DNA from: Arsenophonus sp052174455
Lineage (GTDB): Bacteria; Pseudomonadota; Gammaproteobacteria; Enterobacterales; Enterobacteriaceae
Direction of reading: 5' to 3'
Assembly (NCBI GenBank): GCA_052174455.1
Contig: JBQMRP010000012.1
Span: 70,024 to 134,023 of the forward strand
DNA length: 64,000 bases
Below the pieces are notes generated by a model. The model was not told the origin of the DNA. It did not search any database and saw nothing but the letters and a program-made list of their open reading frames with translations. Below are positions 51,170 to 61,081 of this stretch, one piece after another. Every line of letters starts with the position of its first letter. Within the stretch, counting starts at the first letter, position 1. The position numbers were made by a program, and so were the translations under genes.

Positions 51170-51890
51170 TTTAACTAAATTAATGATACCATTCTTCCTG
51201 TTTACGCTATTAAGGCGATAGGAAAAAAATACCTTAGCTCCCTAACCGTACAATAGGTTCCACCTTAAATACTTTAACACCAACTCACTCAATTTCAAAT
51301 GCGCTAAGCAAGTAGCGATCAGCTAGATATTTATCATATCATAATATTTAAAACCTCGCGTTAATTCTGCATTATATACAATAAAAACACTTCTAACTTT
51401 AGTACCTACTTCAAATTTTCCGCGCTAATAGCTGATATAATTAAGCCATAATAGAGGAAAATAATGATTTAAATTGTTTTATTGCATTTTTCAGAATCCC
51501 ATCACACAAACCTCTCAAGCCAGGCATATATGGCAGAAATTTCCGTGCCTTGTTCGTTACAGAATAAAATAGGAAAACAGTCTGCTGTCATCACGATACA
51601 CACTTATTTTCGCTCACAACTATATTCAGCATCCACTTACCGATCAGCATTTTTTCCTTAGCAAAATCGATAATACGCATGCCATGCACCTGATTAAATC
51701 AGTAAGGCTGTGATGGTAGTTGTGCAATTTTTGTGAAGCTATTGCGGTTTTGTTTTACTAATTGCGGTTGATCTCCGACATGCAATCCTAGATTGAAGCT
51801 ATCATAAGATGACAAACTATTACTAGCCAATACGCGTTATGCTACAACCAATAACTGTTTTAGGTTCTGGCCAGTCCGGATAATATTAAG
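51170..51890 (-). pseudogene. pgeF: pgeF (yfiH) relic, peptidoglycan-editing factor
   Basis: PgeF is a purine-nucleoside-related hydrolase reported to keep L-Ser out of the peptidoglycan stem. Minus-strand fragments in changing frames read PDWPEPKTVIGCSITRIG, YDSFNLGLHVGDQPQ, FNQVHGMRII, MTADCFPILFCNEQGTE, DKYLAD and FFSYRLN. These match in order the E. coli protein from QWPQPKGVAACSSTRIGG to the C-terminal FFSYRRDK. Several frameshifts and stops. It lies between rluD and clpB exactly as in E. coli. Confidence 0.9.
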
Positions 51891-51898
51891 ATATCTAT

Positions 51899-52876
51899 TT
51901 ACCAATCCATTTTATCTTTGTACATTACTGAATCTGTTTTAAGCATATTAATTAATATAATTATATCTGCAGGAATATCTGCATGCCATTCCATTTCAAT
52001 ACCTGTACAAGGGTGATATAAACGTAACATTGTGGCATGAAGTGCTTGCCGATTAAAATTGTTCATAATTTGAGAAAACTCTTTCGAAATACCTTTTAAT
52101 TTGCGTGGACGACCACCATATACCGGATCGCCAACTAAAGGATGATTAATGTGCGCCATGTGAACACGAATTTGATGCGTTCTTCCTGATTCTAACCGTA
52201 ACTTAAGCCTGGTATGAATGCGAAAATACTCCATGATTCGATAATGCGTAATAGCAGGTTTTCCAAACGGATGAATAGCCATAAGTGTTCGCTTAGTTGG
52301 GTGACGAGCAATAGGTTCATCTATCATTCCACCAGTAATCATAGAACCATTTACTATCGCTTCATATTCACGCGTAATCTTTCTTAGCTGCAAAGATTGA
52401 ACTAGATTGATCTGTGCAGGTATTGTTTTTGCTATAACCATTAATCCGGTAGTATCTTTATCAAGTCGATGAACAATTCCTGCTCGTGGAACATTTATAA
52501 TCTCAGGATAGTGATATAAAAGTGCATTTAGTACTGTTCCATCTGGATTTCCTGCTCCTGGATGAACCACTAAATTACAAGGTTTATTAATGATAATTAT
52601 TTCGTCATCTTCATAAACAATATTTAATGGAATATTTTGTGGCTGCCAACGAATATCTTCTTGAAGAAGTACATCAATGTCAATTTGTTCGCTGCCAAAT
52701 ACCTTTTCTTTCGGCCTATTTATAATCTTGCCATTTACCTTCACTCTATTATCTAAAATCCACTTTTTAATCTGTGAACGAGAATAATCAGGACATAATT
52801 TAGCTAATGTCTGATCCAAACGCTGGCCAAGCTTCAATTTTAAAATTTTAACCTGGAGTTGAAATTGTTGATCCAT
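51899..52876 (-). CDS. rluD: 23S rRNA pseudouridine(1911/1915/1917) synthase
   Basis: RluD modifies helix 69 of 23S rRNA. 325 residues: an N-terminal S4 domain (about 15-75), then the RluA-type catalytic domain with the HRLDKDTTGLMV motif (catalytic Asp, about 139) and the RTHQIRVHMAHINHPLVGD segment. ATG 52876. Divergent from bamD across 128 bases. Its retention supports the view that a working 23S gene exists elsewhere, since the copy in this window is a fossil. Confidence 0.97.
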   Translation of the reverse strand: MDQQFQLQVKILKLKLGQRLDQTLAKLCPDYSRSQIKKWILDNRVKVNGKIINRPKEKVFGSEQIDIDVLLQEDIRWQPQNIPLNIVYEDDEIIIINKPCNLVVHPGAGNPDGTVLNALLYHYPEIINVPRAGIVHRLDKDTTGLMVIAKTIPAQINLVQSLQLRKITREYEAIVNGSMITGGMIDEPIARHPTKRTLMAIHPFGKPAITHYRIMEYFRIHTRLKLRLESGRTHQIRVHMAHINHPLVGDPVYGGRPRKLKGISKEFSQIMNNFNRQALHATMLRLYHPCTGIEMEWHADIPADIIILINMLKTDSVMYKDKMDW

Positions 52877-53004
52877 AAATTATCTATAATAAAGTTTACA
52901 TTTTAATGGTAGTGCCGTTTTAATTAAAATATGTGCTATTGTAGCTTATATTTCGTTAAGGTCTTTATGGAAATCTTCCAAAAATATTTAGAGGAAACAA
53001 TCAC

Positions 53005-53742
53005 GTGATTAAAAGTATAAAATATCAACTAGTAGCAACCACATTGAGTTTATTTATTACTGGATGCTCCAGCAATAAAGATACTGTACCAGAAAGCTCT
53101 CCTACTGATCTCTATACCAGTAGTCAAGAGAAACTACAAAACGGTAATTATAAAGAGGCAATCAAATTATTAGAAACCCTAGATAACCGTTATCCATCTA
53201 GCCCTTATACTCAACAGGCTCAGTTAGATATGATTTATACCTACTATAAATCAGGGGAGCTATTATTAACGATAGCAACCATTGATCGATTTATTCGTCT
53301 TAATCTAACACATCCCAATATTGACTATGTTTTGTATATACGCGGTCTTACCGCACTAGCATTAGATGATAGTGCACTACAAGATTTTTTTGGTATTGAT
53401 CATGCAGATTGCGATCCTCAACATGCAATTGTGGCCTTTAAAGATTTTAAACAACTAGTTCATTTTTATCCAAATAGCCTATATGCAACAGATGCTAGCA
53501 AACGTTTAGCTTTCCTAAAAGAGCGTTTAGCAAAATATGAACTAGGTATTATTAAATATTATAATGAACGTGTTGCTTATGTTGCTGTTATTAATCGCAC
53601 TGAAGAAATGCTAAAAAATTATCCAGATACCCAATCAACACGCAATGCACTAAAATACATGGAAATAGCCTATAACAAGTTATACTTAACTGAGGAAAAA
53701 AATAAGGTTGCAGAATTAATCACAGCTAACCCAATACCCTAG
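53005..53742 (+). CDS. bamD: Outer-membrane assembly lipoprotein BamD
   Basis: An essential lipoprotein of the BAM complex that inserts beta-barrel proteins. 245 residues with a signal peptide and lipobox LFITGC (Cys 21), then TPR repeats (SSQEKLQNGNYKEAIKLLE, YTYYKSGELLLTIATIDRF, KDFKQLVHFYPNS, EMLKNYPDTQSTRNALKYME). The likely start is GTG at 53005 with GAGGAAA upstream; no earlier ATG fits the homologous N-terminus. About 85 bases after the stop IS481-derived DNA begins. Confidence 0.95.
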   Translation: MIKSIKYQLVATTLSLFITGCSSNKDTVPESSPTDLYTSSQEKLQNGNYKEAIKLLETLDNRYPSSPYTQQAQLDMIYTYYKSGELLLTIATIDRFIRLNLTHPNIDYVLYIRGLTALALDDSALQDFFGIDHADCDPQHAIVAFKDFKQLVHFYPNSLYATDASKRLAFLKERLAKYELGIIKYYNERVAYVAVINRTEEMLKNYPDTQSTRNALKYMEIAYNKLYLTEEKNKVAELITANPIP

Positions 53743-53829
53743 CAGACATAAATAATAATCGCTACAATTCATTGGTTAATGATAGACAAATAGTTTTGCT
53801 TTTTTAATATTAATTACTCTTCTCTAGTA

Positions 53830-54690
53830 AGAGAGAAATGGTTTTTTTGAATAATTCAGATTTAACTTTGAACTAGTCTTTAATAGACTGCAATGGAGTT
53901 TTACTACTCAATACTGATTTGGATAATTCTTGATTATATATCCAATCATATTAATACAAGATGTAATCTAAAACTCTTGATCAGAATTGAAATGATAGCT
54001 TTACAGCTTTTCTTTAATACGCTAATTAAATCTCTCGACCTATACCATTTGTTTGAGAATACATAAGCAGGATAAGTCGGTGTTCTATATAAATTTATGC
54101 ACACAAGCAATCGAATTCATATTTTCTAGTGGCTGAACGTTTTTGCAGATAAAAGGCAGTCTGTAAATTCTTTGTTATTATTTGTAAGTACCCGATGTAT
54201 ATCATGAGATATACAAGGTTAAGATCACGTAATAAGAGTCAGGAATTGGCCGCGATCTTAGCCTTGAGTAGACTAATAAAAACTTATCGAATGCCTTTAT
54301 CTATACTATACACCTACAACACCTACAAAATATAACGTTGTGAAGTTTTATTTGACATTTTCGGAAAATATTTATATCTACATGCAGGGTATAATCCAAG
54401 CTCATAGCTTTTAATCGCTTTATGCTTCGCGTTTAGTACTTACAGCTTCACTTCACATAAACTCCCCGGGGCTACCCGTGCCTGAATAAACAGTGATCTA
54501 GGCCAGATCAAGATACAAAAACAGAGTTCAGAAATTCACGTACGACTTGCCAGGAGATCGTTAAGAGGGAGAAAATATTTTTGCAGGAAACGGAGACTAC
54601 GTTGTTCTGATCGGACGACAGGGTCGTCAGTAAACGATGGGGGGAATATAGCTGTGGTCATCAAGTTACCTTATCAAAGGTTGTTGCTTT
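53830..54690 (-). mobile_element. IS481-family fossil lacking the N-terminal part
   Basis: Minus-strand fragments near 53,990-54,060 read VERFN*RIKEKL*SYHFNS, matching the family's VERFNGRI...L.THRFRS (third acidic residue region), and INMIGYIIKNYPNQY continues the block. It stops at about 54,690, where IS1595-type sequence starts, the same internal joint as at 63,360. The 3' end carries a short hairpin (around 53,818-53,838) found at the ends of the other copies. Confidence 0.68.
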
Positions 54691-55474
54691 CCTTGCAGAG
54701 TAATTTGTAAAGATATGTTTGTATTTCAATTGTTATGGTTTTAAACAATATTCTTCAGGTCAAATAATTTTGTAAATAAAACGACTCTATAACATGGGTA
54801 TATCTACTCAGTTATTTTTAATTAGCTGACATAACTGTTCATATTTTTAATATGAAATTCCTTACTAATAATTCTCTGATCACTCGGCTTATTAGGTAAT
54901 AATGACTAATTTTATGTTCACTTATAAAGCTTTTTTGACTTCAACAATAGCACTTAGTGCATTTATATTAGCTGTCTCCACCGAAGCAAAAAAACGGTGA
55001 TGCTATTCTAAACGCTGTTTTCAAATGAATCTCTGTTTTTATTGATTCCTATAAAGTCAAGCTATTCAACATACATTACAGATAACTAAATCATCTATTC
55101 TTGTTATGTAGTTTCTACAGAAACTATTCCAATAAAAATGTTACATGTTTTCCTGTAATTGTGGATTTTTAATGAGATTATTGTAATCCTAATTAATATC
55201 TCCTAGTGGTTATATGCTCACTATGACAATAGTGAACAGGATAAAGTGAATGAGTTACTTCAATGCATGAATTAACATTGTCCAATAGATTATTGCTAAA
55301 TCAACTAACGACATGCAATTTTATGTTAGCAGGGAGCAAGAAAATAGACTCTTTGATCTGTATAACTGTTTGCTTTGTTAGAGCAAGCTCTGTTCTGTAG
55401 CAAAAATCCTTAATGCAGTATAAGGGATTTCTACCAATAACCTTTTTCAACATAGCTATGAAGTAACAAGACAG
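54691..55474 (-). mobile_element. IS1595-family fossil, internally deleted
   Basis: Matches 28,940-29,230 and 29,470-29,960 but lacks about 230 bases between them (joint near 54,935), i.e. most of the region holding the first catalytic Asp. It directly abuts the IS256 terminus at 55,475. No usable frame. Confidence 0.6.
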
Positions 55475-56885
55475 TGAGTTATTAAGAAGTCTGGTGTATG
55501 GCGATCAAGACTTTACCATGCCAATCTTGATGCTTCGTAAATCTGTTTGGATCCTTAAATTGGGTGTTGTTTACCACTAAAATCAAGACTAAATATCCTT
55601 AATCTAGTTCCAATTTTCTGAGTAGGCCAAGAATAACTTAAATACTAAATAGTTATTTTTCTTGAGCCACAGTGCTTCGCACGTTAGCTTCATAGACTCA
55701 CTGGACAAAATCGACTCAATCAAAATTCGTTGTTTTTATTTATGCCCAACGCGATCACGGAACCCCATAGAATATTAGCCGTTATTCTCGATCCTTCTTT
55801 AGCTTCTTCATTGCTGCAGGATGCCACCTATCCTAAAAAACTTGCTAATAAAATATCAATGGACTTATTAGTAATATATCACGAACCCCCTGCTAGAGAT
55901 ACCTCTGCAGTTCACCATTAACTTTCAATTACATATTTTTGTGGAAGTAAAGAGCAGGAATATTAGCTATTTTGTGTAGCTAATAGCGTTAGTGCTGCAT
56001 GTTCAGGAATATCTTTGTTGTTGCATTCTAAAAACAAAGAGCACCATCTCTCCATAGCAAACCTGTGAGATATACTTAAGCAACGTGCTCACTAGCAATT
56101 AAAAAGTTATGTCCAGTTTGCTTCTGTTTATCGATAACTATTTTAACTACAATAAACTTCTTACGATTATAGTCTAGTAAGGGCAATATATAAGCTATAG
56201 GAAAAGGCGATTATTTTGCCTGACAGAACGGTATATGTCATCGACCAAAAAAATAAATTTAACGCGTATTGTTTAAATCACGCAGGCAGCAGCACCATTG
56301 CAATGCTCTTCAAGGTATTGCTGTTTTTGATATGCTGATGGAGTACACCTAGCAGAAAGAGATCATGTACTTTTCATCAAGAATTGCCAGAATAGTTTCG
56401 TAAAAATCACAGATGGAAAATGTCTTGCAGGTAATAAGTGATAGGTAGTAACTTTTTTACGATTTTGCGCGCTTAAGATAAGGTCCTAACAAGGAGCTGC
56501 TGAAGGTATTCTGTTGCTGCTTCGATTCTCCTTTAACCTTAAGTAGTTTAATCTCAACATCACTAATACGCATCTACATGGTTCACTGTGAAAAATAACT
56601 GTTACGGACAACGGCTGTGTACCATCCGACAAGGCGGGATTTAGAGGTTATCGCAGTATGGTTTTGAGTTCCCTCTCAACAGGAGTATTTATAAACTAAT
56701 TCTCAGTATTACAGATAAGTTCATTTAAGTGATTAGTATAAATATCTAGTTTCAAGGACACCTTAGAGTAGACTTTTCATAGCATATCATCTCTCTGTTA
56801 TTGAAATAATTAATAAAATCAATCAGAAGGATGATACGTTACCATCTCTAAAACTCTTACACCAAAAGTAAACGTAACTAATACT
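55475..56885 (-). mobile_element. IS256-family fossil, copy 4
   Basis: Starts with a divergent shared terminus (TTATTAAGAAGTCTGGTGTA at 55,476) and ends near 56,885. The body matches copies 1, 2 and 5 piecewise. A 63-codon frame at 55,730 is an accidental survivor in this body. The 56,886-57,083 stretch before coaE is spacer. Confidence 0.65.
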
Positions 56886-57083
56886 AAGTTACAGTTATAA
56901 TTATTGGATTAATATCCATTATCTTATTTATTAATTTTTAATTTTTTTAATTTAAGTCATGTTACTTTTTAAGTAATTAAAACTATTAAAAATAAAAATT
57001 TTATGTAAAAATCTTTTTTAAAGATAAAAATTAATATACTTTTGCCTGAAATTTAGTATTTAATTTATCAAAAGAGAGGATGT

Positions 57084-57707
57084 ATGAGCTATATTATTGC
57101 TCTTACAGGCGGAATAGGATCCGGAAAAAGTACCGTTTCAGATAAATTTTCATCCTTAGGAGTGCCAATTATTGATGTAGACATAATTTCAAGACAAATT
57201 GTTATGCCTAATACTTATGCTCTTAACATGATAAGACAATATTTCGGTTCAATTATTCTCAATAATGATGGTTCTTTAAATCGCACCAAATTAAGAAAAA
57301 AAATATTTAGCAATTCAAAAGAAAAAAATTGGTTAAATAATTTACTTCATCCTTTAATACATCAAGAAACACAACACCAGTTAACTTTAGTTAACTACCC
57401 CTATGTAGTTTGGGTTATTCCATTATTAATTGAAAATAATTTAGAACATCTTGCCAATCGCGTGCTAATTATTGACGCAACACCAGAAGAACAAATGGCT
57501 CGTGTAATTAAGCGTGATAGAATTAACCAGCAAGAAGCAAAAAATATTTTATCTAATCAAGTTAGTCAAAGAAGGCGTTTACAAAAAGCTAATGATATAA
57601 TTAATAATTACGATAACAATTTAACACTTAATAAAACTATAAAAAAATTACATCAAAAATATTTAAAATTAGCTATAAATACTTCTCAACAAATTCATAA
57701 TGAATAA
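57084..57707 (+). CDS. coaE: Dephospho-CoA kinase
   Basis: Final step of coenzyme A synthesis: ATP-dependent phosphorylation of the 3'-OH of dephospho-CoA. 207 residues with the P-loop LTGGIGSGKSTVSDKF (about 7-22), the DVDIISRQIV region and the lid-type RVIKRDRINQQEA. ATG 57084 has AGAGAGGA just upstream. In enterics it heads coaE-zapD-yacG; here zapD is a relic but yacG persists. Somewhat Lys/Asn-rich, as expected under AT bias. Confidence 0.97.
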   Translation: MSYIIALTGGIGSGKSTVSDKFSSLGVPIIDVDIISRQIVMPNTYALNMIRQYFGSIILNNDGSLNRTKLRKKIFSNSKEKNWLNNLLHPLIHQETQHQLTLVNYPYVVWVIPLLIENNLEHLANRVLIIDATPEEQMARVIKRDRINQQEAKNILSNQVSQRRRLQKANDIINNYDNNLTLNKTIKKLHQKYLKLAINTSQQIHNE

Positions 57708-57727
57708 TACTAGTTATTAGCATTATT

Positions 57728-58431
57728 TATGAACATTCATTAAATGAGAAAATGCGATCTTTGATACGCATGGAGTGCTTACTCTAACAATTTATTGCCT
57801 TAAAAACACCTACTCATTAGGTAGTGAGTTATTTTTGTGCTATTTCTGAATTAATTGAAGTATTAAGATCGTAATGATATACGCCTGCAGACTTTATTAA
57901 AAATAAGATAAATAAAAAATAAACTTAATTAATACTGAAGTGATCTCTAATGCAGATAAAATGCTGATTAAATATCTTATAAGAAGATCTTACTTCTTTA
58001 AAAAAAGTACCCATTACTTAACACTTACGACAAGAAAAAATTATTAGTATTATTCACTGACCGTTAAGTATAGCTAGTAATAATTGTAATTTTTATTTGC
58101 AAACCTTACATTTATAGTTGAGCATTCATAAAAAAGAGATGGAAACTAGAAATAATTTTTAGATTGAAGGCATCCTTCCATTATGTTCTCCTTCAAATAT
58201 ACTATTAAATTATATCTGCAAATATAACACATTCACACCGGCCAAAAAATCTATAATGGCTTTTATCAAAATAGCATTAAAATACTGATCTGATCTGAAT
58301 AAAGTTACCGATAAATCTATCCATAGATTCTAAAATTTTCAAACATAAAACACGTTTTGTTGTCTGATTCTTACATGAAAACAGTAAAAATGCTTTTCTA
58401 CCTGATAAATTACCATTTAAATTAATCTGTT
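57728..58431 (+). pseudogene. zapD: zapD relic (FtsZ-associated protein)
   Basis: ZapD cross-links FtsZ filaments through the FtsZ C-terminal tail. Fragments read EHSLNEKMRSLIRMECL (E. coli EHPLNEKMRTWLRIEFL), FCAISELIEVLRS (FRNVSELLDVFER), DIRLQTLLK (EVRTELLKE) and, near the end, NGFYQN. The roughly 700-base span equals an intact zapD (about 740 bases). Frameshifts and many stops. It lies between coaE and yacG in the ancestral order. Confidence 0.9.
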
Positions 58432-58444
58432 GTTAGGAGTCATC

Positions 58445-58639
58445 ATGCCAGATAAGCTCAAAGTAAAGTGTCCAACTTGCCATAAAATTGTCATTTGGCA
58501 AAAGAGTAATCCTTATCGTCCTTTTTGTAGCAAACGTTGTAGATTAATCGATCTAGCTGAATGGGCTTTTGAAGAAAAAAGGATCTCAAATCAACTAATT
58601 CTTTCTGAAGTAAAAATTAGTAAGAAATTTGATATATGA
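58445..58639 (+). CDS. yacG: YacG zinc protein (gyrase inhibitor family), C-terminus altered by IS end
   Basis: YacG is a small zinc-ribbon protein that binds GyrB and inhibits gyrase. 64 residues. The four zinc Cys are in CPTCHK and PFCSKRCRLIDL, and AEWAFEEKRIS is conserved. I take ATG 58445, preceded by TAGGAG, rather than the upstream TTG. After about residue 55 the sequence leaves the family pattern. The last codons (ISKKFDI, then TGA) lie within the IS256 terminus that starts near 58,608, so the acidic tail has been replaced by element-encoded residues. Function may be kept or partly lost. Confidence 0.88.
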   Translation: MPDKLKVKCPTCHKIVIWQKSNPYRPFCSKRCRLIDLAEWAFEEKRISNQLILSEVKISKKFDI

Positions 58640-59625
58640 CAGTCAGCCTACCGCTATACTCTGATGTTTCATGAATCTATTTTCTATCCTTAAATTGTAT
58701 GTTTTTGCTATCACAGGATCAGTAGATAACTCCCTAGATGGATTCCAGCATTTCTGAGGAAATGGAAACTAGCTTAAATATCATTGAATGGTTGTTTTGA
58801 ACTACATCGCTTATGCATCGACTTCTTAGGGGCTCACGTCACAAAAGTTGATTTTAATCAGATTTGTCGTTTTTATTGACGCTCAGCGCGCTAATGGGAA
58901 GTAGTGAGATACTAACAGTTCTTCTCGATATTTCTTTACCTTCTTAATCGGTTCAGGATATTTTCTGAAATATTACAATAAAACATCGATGACATGATGA
59001 TCGTGATCATCAGCTCTCTCTGTTAGCCAAATCTCCCGCAACTCACCCTTAACATTCTGTTGGATTTCTTTTAGGAGTGAAAGCAGCGCATGAGGTATTT
59101 GGTATACCAAATGACATTGATGCTGCATATCCAGGATATATTTTTCATTGCATTATAAAAATCAAGGGCACTCAGTCTTTCGTAGGAATCGATATGAGAG
59201 ATAAATTAAGCTACGCGCTTACTGGCTATTGAGATTGAGAAGTTTGACCCAATTCGCATTTAACTCTCAATAAGCATCTTCGAGTGCAACTAGCTCCTTA
59301 TGTTCATATTCAATGCCATCGATAATGAAGAAAAAACAAAAGCAATCAGATTGCCTGACAGAACGTCATATATGTTATCAACTAAGAAATAAATATAACG
59401 CGTATCGCTTAAATCATGTTGTCAGCATTCCCAATGTTCTTCAAGACATTGCTGTTTTAGTTTGCTGATGCAGCACCTCTAAAGAGAGATTATCTGCGTT
59501 TTATCAAGAAACTCCAGAGCTTCATGAAACCACCGGTGGGATATATATCAATTTGTGGGGGGTTGGTAACCCCCATAGCCATAGCAGTAACTATTCGACG
59601 CTTTATACACTTCAGATAAGACGAA
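58608..59625 (-). mobile_element. IS256-family fossil, copy 5 (5'-truncated)
   Basis: Begins with the shared terminus inside yacG (ATTAGTAAGAAATTTGATAT). It lacks its 5' end: it runs into the 5' end of an oppositely oriented copy near 59,630. It contains a GC-rich 7-bp hairpin (GGGGGTT-GGT-AACCCCC, 59,558-59,574) that is out of character for the decayed background. Confidence 0.63.
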
Positions 59626-59629
59626 ATAA

Positions 59630-60957
59630 TGAGGGTTATCCTTATATCTGATGTATGGAATTTCAGAGATGCCGGCGTATCCTGCTAATTAATTTTGTGA
59701 ATGATTTCAATAATCATAGAGATATAATACCATAAAAATTCTACTCTATAAATACCGCGAAACTAGATATTACCTACTATCCATTGCATGAACTCATCCA
59801 TAATAGTGTTATGTAGTTGATAACACCGCTATTGAGGATGAGTTCTAAGATATTCTGCGATAACATGCTGAACGCTGCCTTATCAACGATGGTTCTCATG
59901 CCGTCGACTGTAATGGTTATTTGCTAAAGAAAGCCATACAGACTGATATGGTATTTTAAGATTGAAGTGAATAATGTTAGGGGTGTATTTAAAAGGCAGC
60001 CGACAATAAAATATACTTCAAAGAGTTCATTACTGGCGCCTTATCTAAAACATGAAAAAGCAGCGAAGAGTTACTTACATACCTACGTACCCCGGTAATA
60101 TGTATTCCACCGGTGGTTTCATGAGACTTTGTAGTTTCTTGATAAAACGCACATAATCTCTCTTGTTGGGAGAAGAGTACCTCATCAGCAAACTGGAACA
60201 GTAATCCCTTAAAAAGTATTAGCAATGCGGCACTTACGTGATTTAAGCAGTAGGTGTTACGTTTATTTTTTGAGCGATGGCATAACGTCCTGTTAGGAGG
60301 CCGCTGATCGACTTTGGTTAGTAGTTATTATTAGTGAACTTCTTAATTGCCTGCAAGTGCATGACTTAACCGTATTTTCAATATTACTAGGAATATTGTA
60401 AGCATTAGTTTTGAAGTGCAATGGCAAAGATATTCCTGTGTGTGCAGCATCAATGTTGCTGGTACATAAAATAGCTTATATGCTGCCTTTACTCCTCAAA
60501 GGCATCCAATCGAATGAAAGGTGACCTGCGGGGAAAACTCTACCAAAAAACTTGTAATCTCGATCATCAAGCTATGGGATGTTTATTGCAATATTTTCAA
60601 AAAAGTATTCTGCAGCGATGAAGAAGCTAGAAATAATCTAACAAAGAACGATGGCATTCTATGCCTTCCTGTCAACACACTTTGCCTCAATAAAAAACGA
60701 CGAATTCGATTGAATCGCCTTTTGTGACAGTGAAACTATGAATCTGACTTGCAAAGCATTATGGTTCGCAAACAAACAACCCTTAATGATATTTAACCTG
60801 CTACAGTCTGCTCAGAAAAGCTAGAAACGCTGCTAAGGGATTTAGATGCTGTTCTTTCTGGTAAAGAATGTCTAATTTAAGAATGGAAAATTCATTTCTG
60901 AAACATCAGAATGGAATGTAATTTGATCGCGATACACTAGATTTACTAATAACTAGA
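59630..60957 (+). mobile_element. IS256-family fossil, copy 6
   Basis: Plus-strand copy with the best readable C-terminus. At 60,655-60,720 FYAFPVNT, IKNDEF and CDSE lie in the place of FYAFPAEHW..IRTTNPIES of IS256 transposases. At 60,740-60,830 LTCKALWFAN... and LLQSAQKS match GCLSRKTALAM... and LAQSAEKSWRRL. It ends at the inverted shared terminus near 60,957. With copy 5 it forms a head-to-head inverted pair. The remaining 124 bases to waaA are AT-rich spacer. Confidence 0.68.
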
Positions 60958-61081
60958 AAAATAAAATATATAATATTTATTAAGTTATTATTGTTTAGTT
61001 AATTATATTGATATAATAACCACTATTTGGTTATGAGATTTAGCGATATGCAATATATTAATAATACTTCTATTTAATGAG

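Noticed and set aside
60521..60727. 68-residue plus-strand open frame as a gene
   Set aside because: Its other frames carry the IS256 C-terminal signature; the open frame is accidental.
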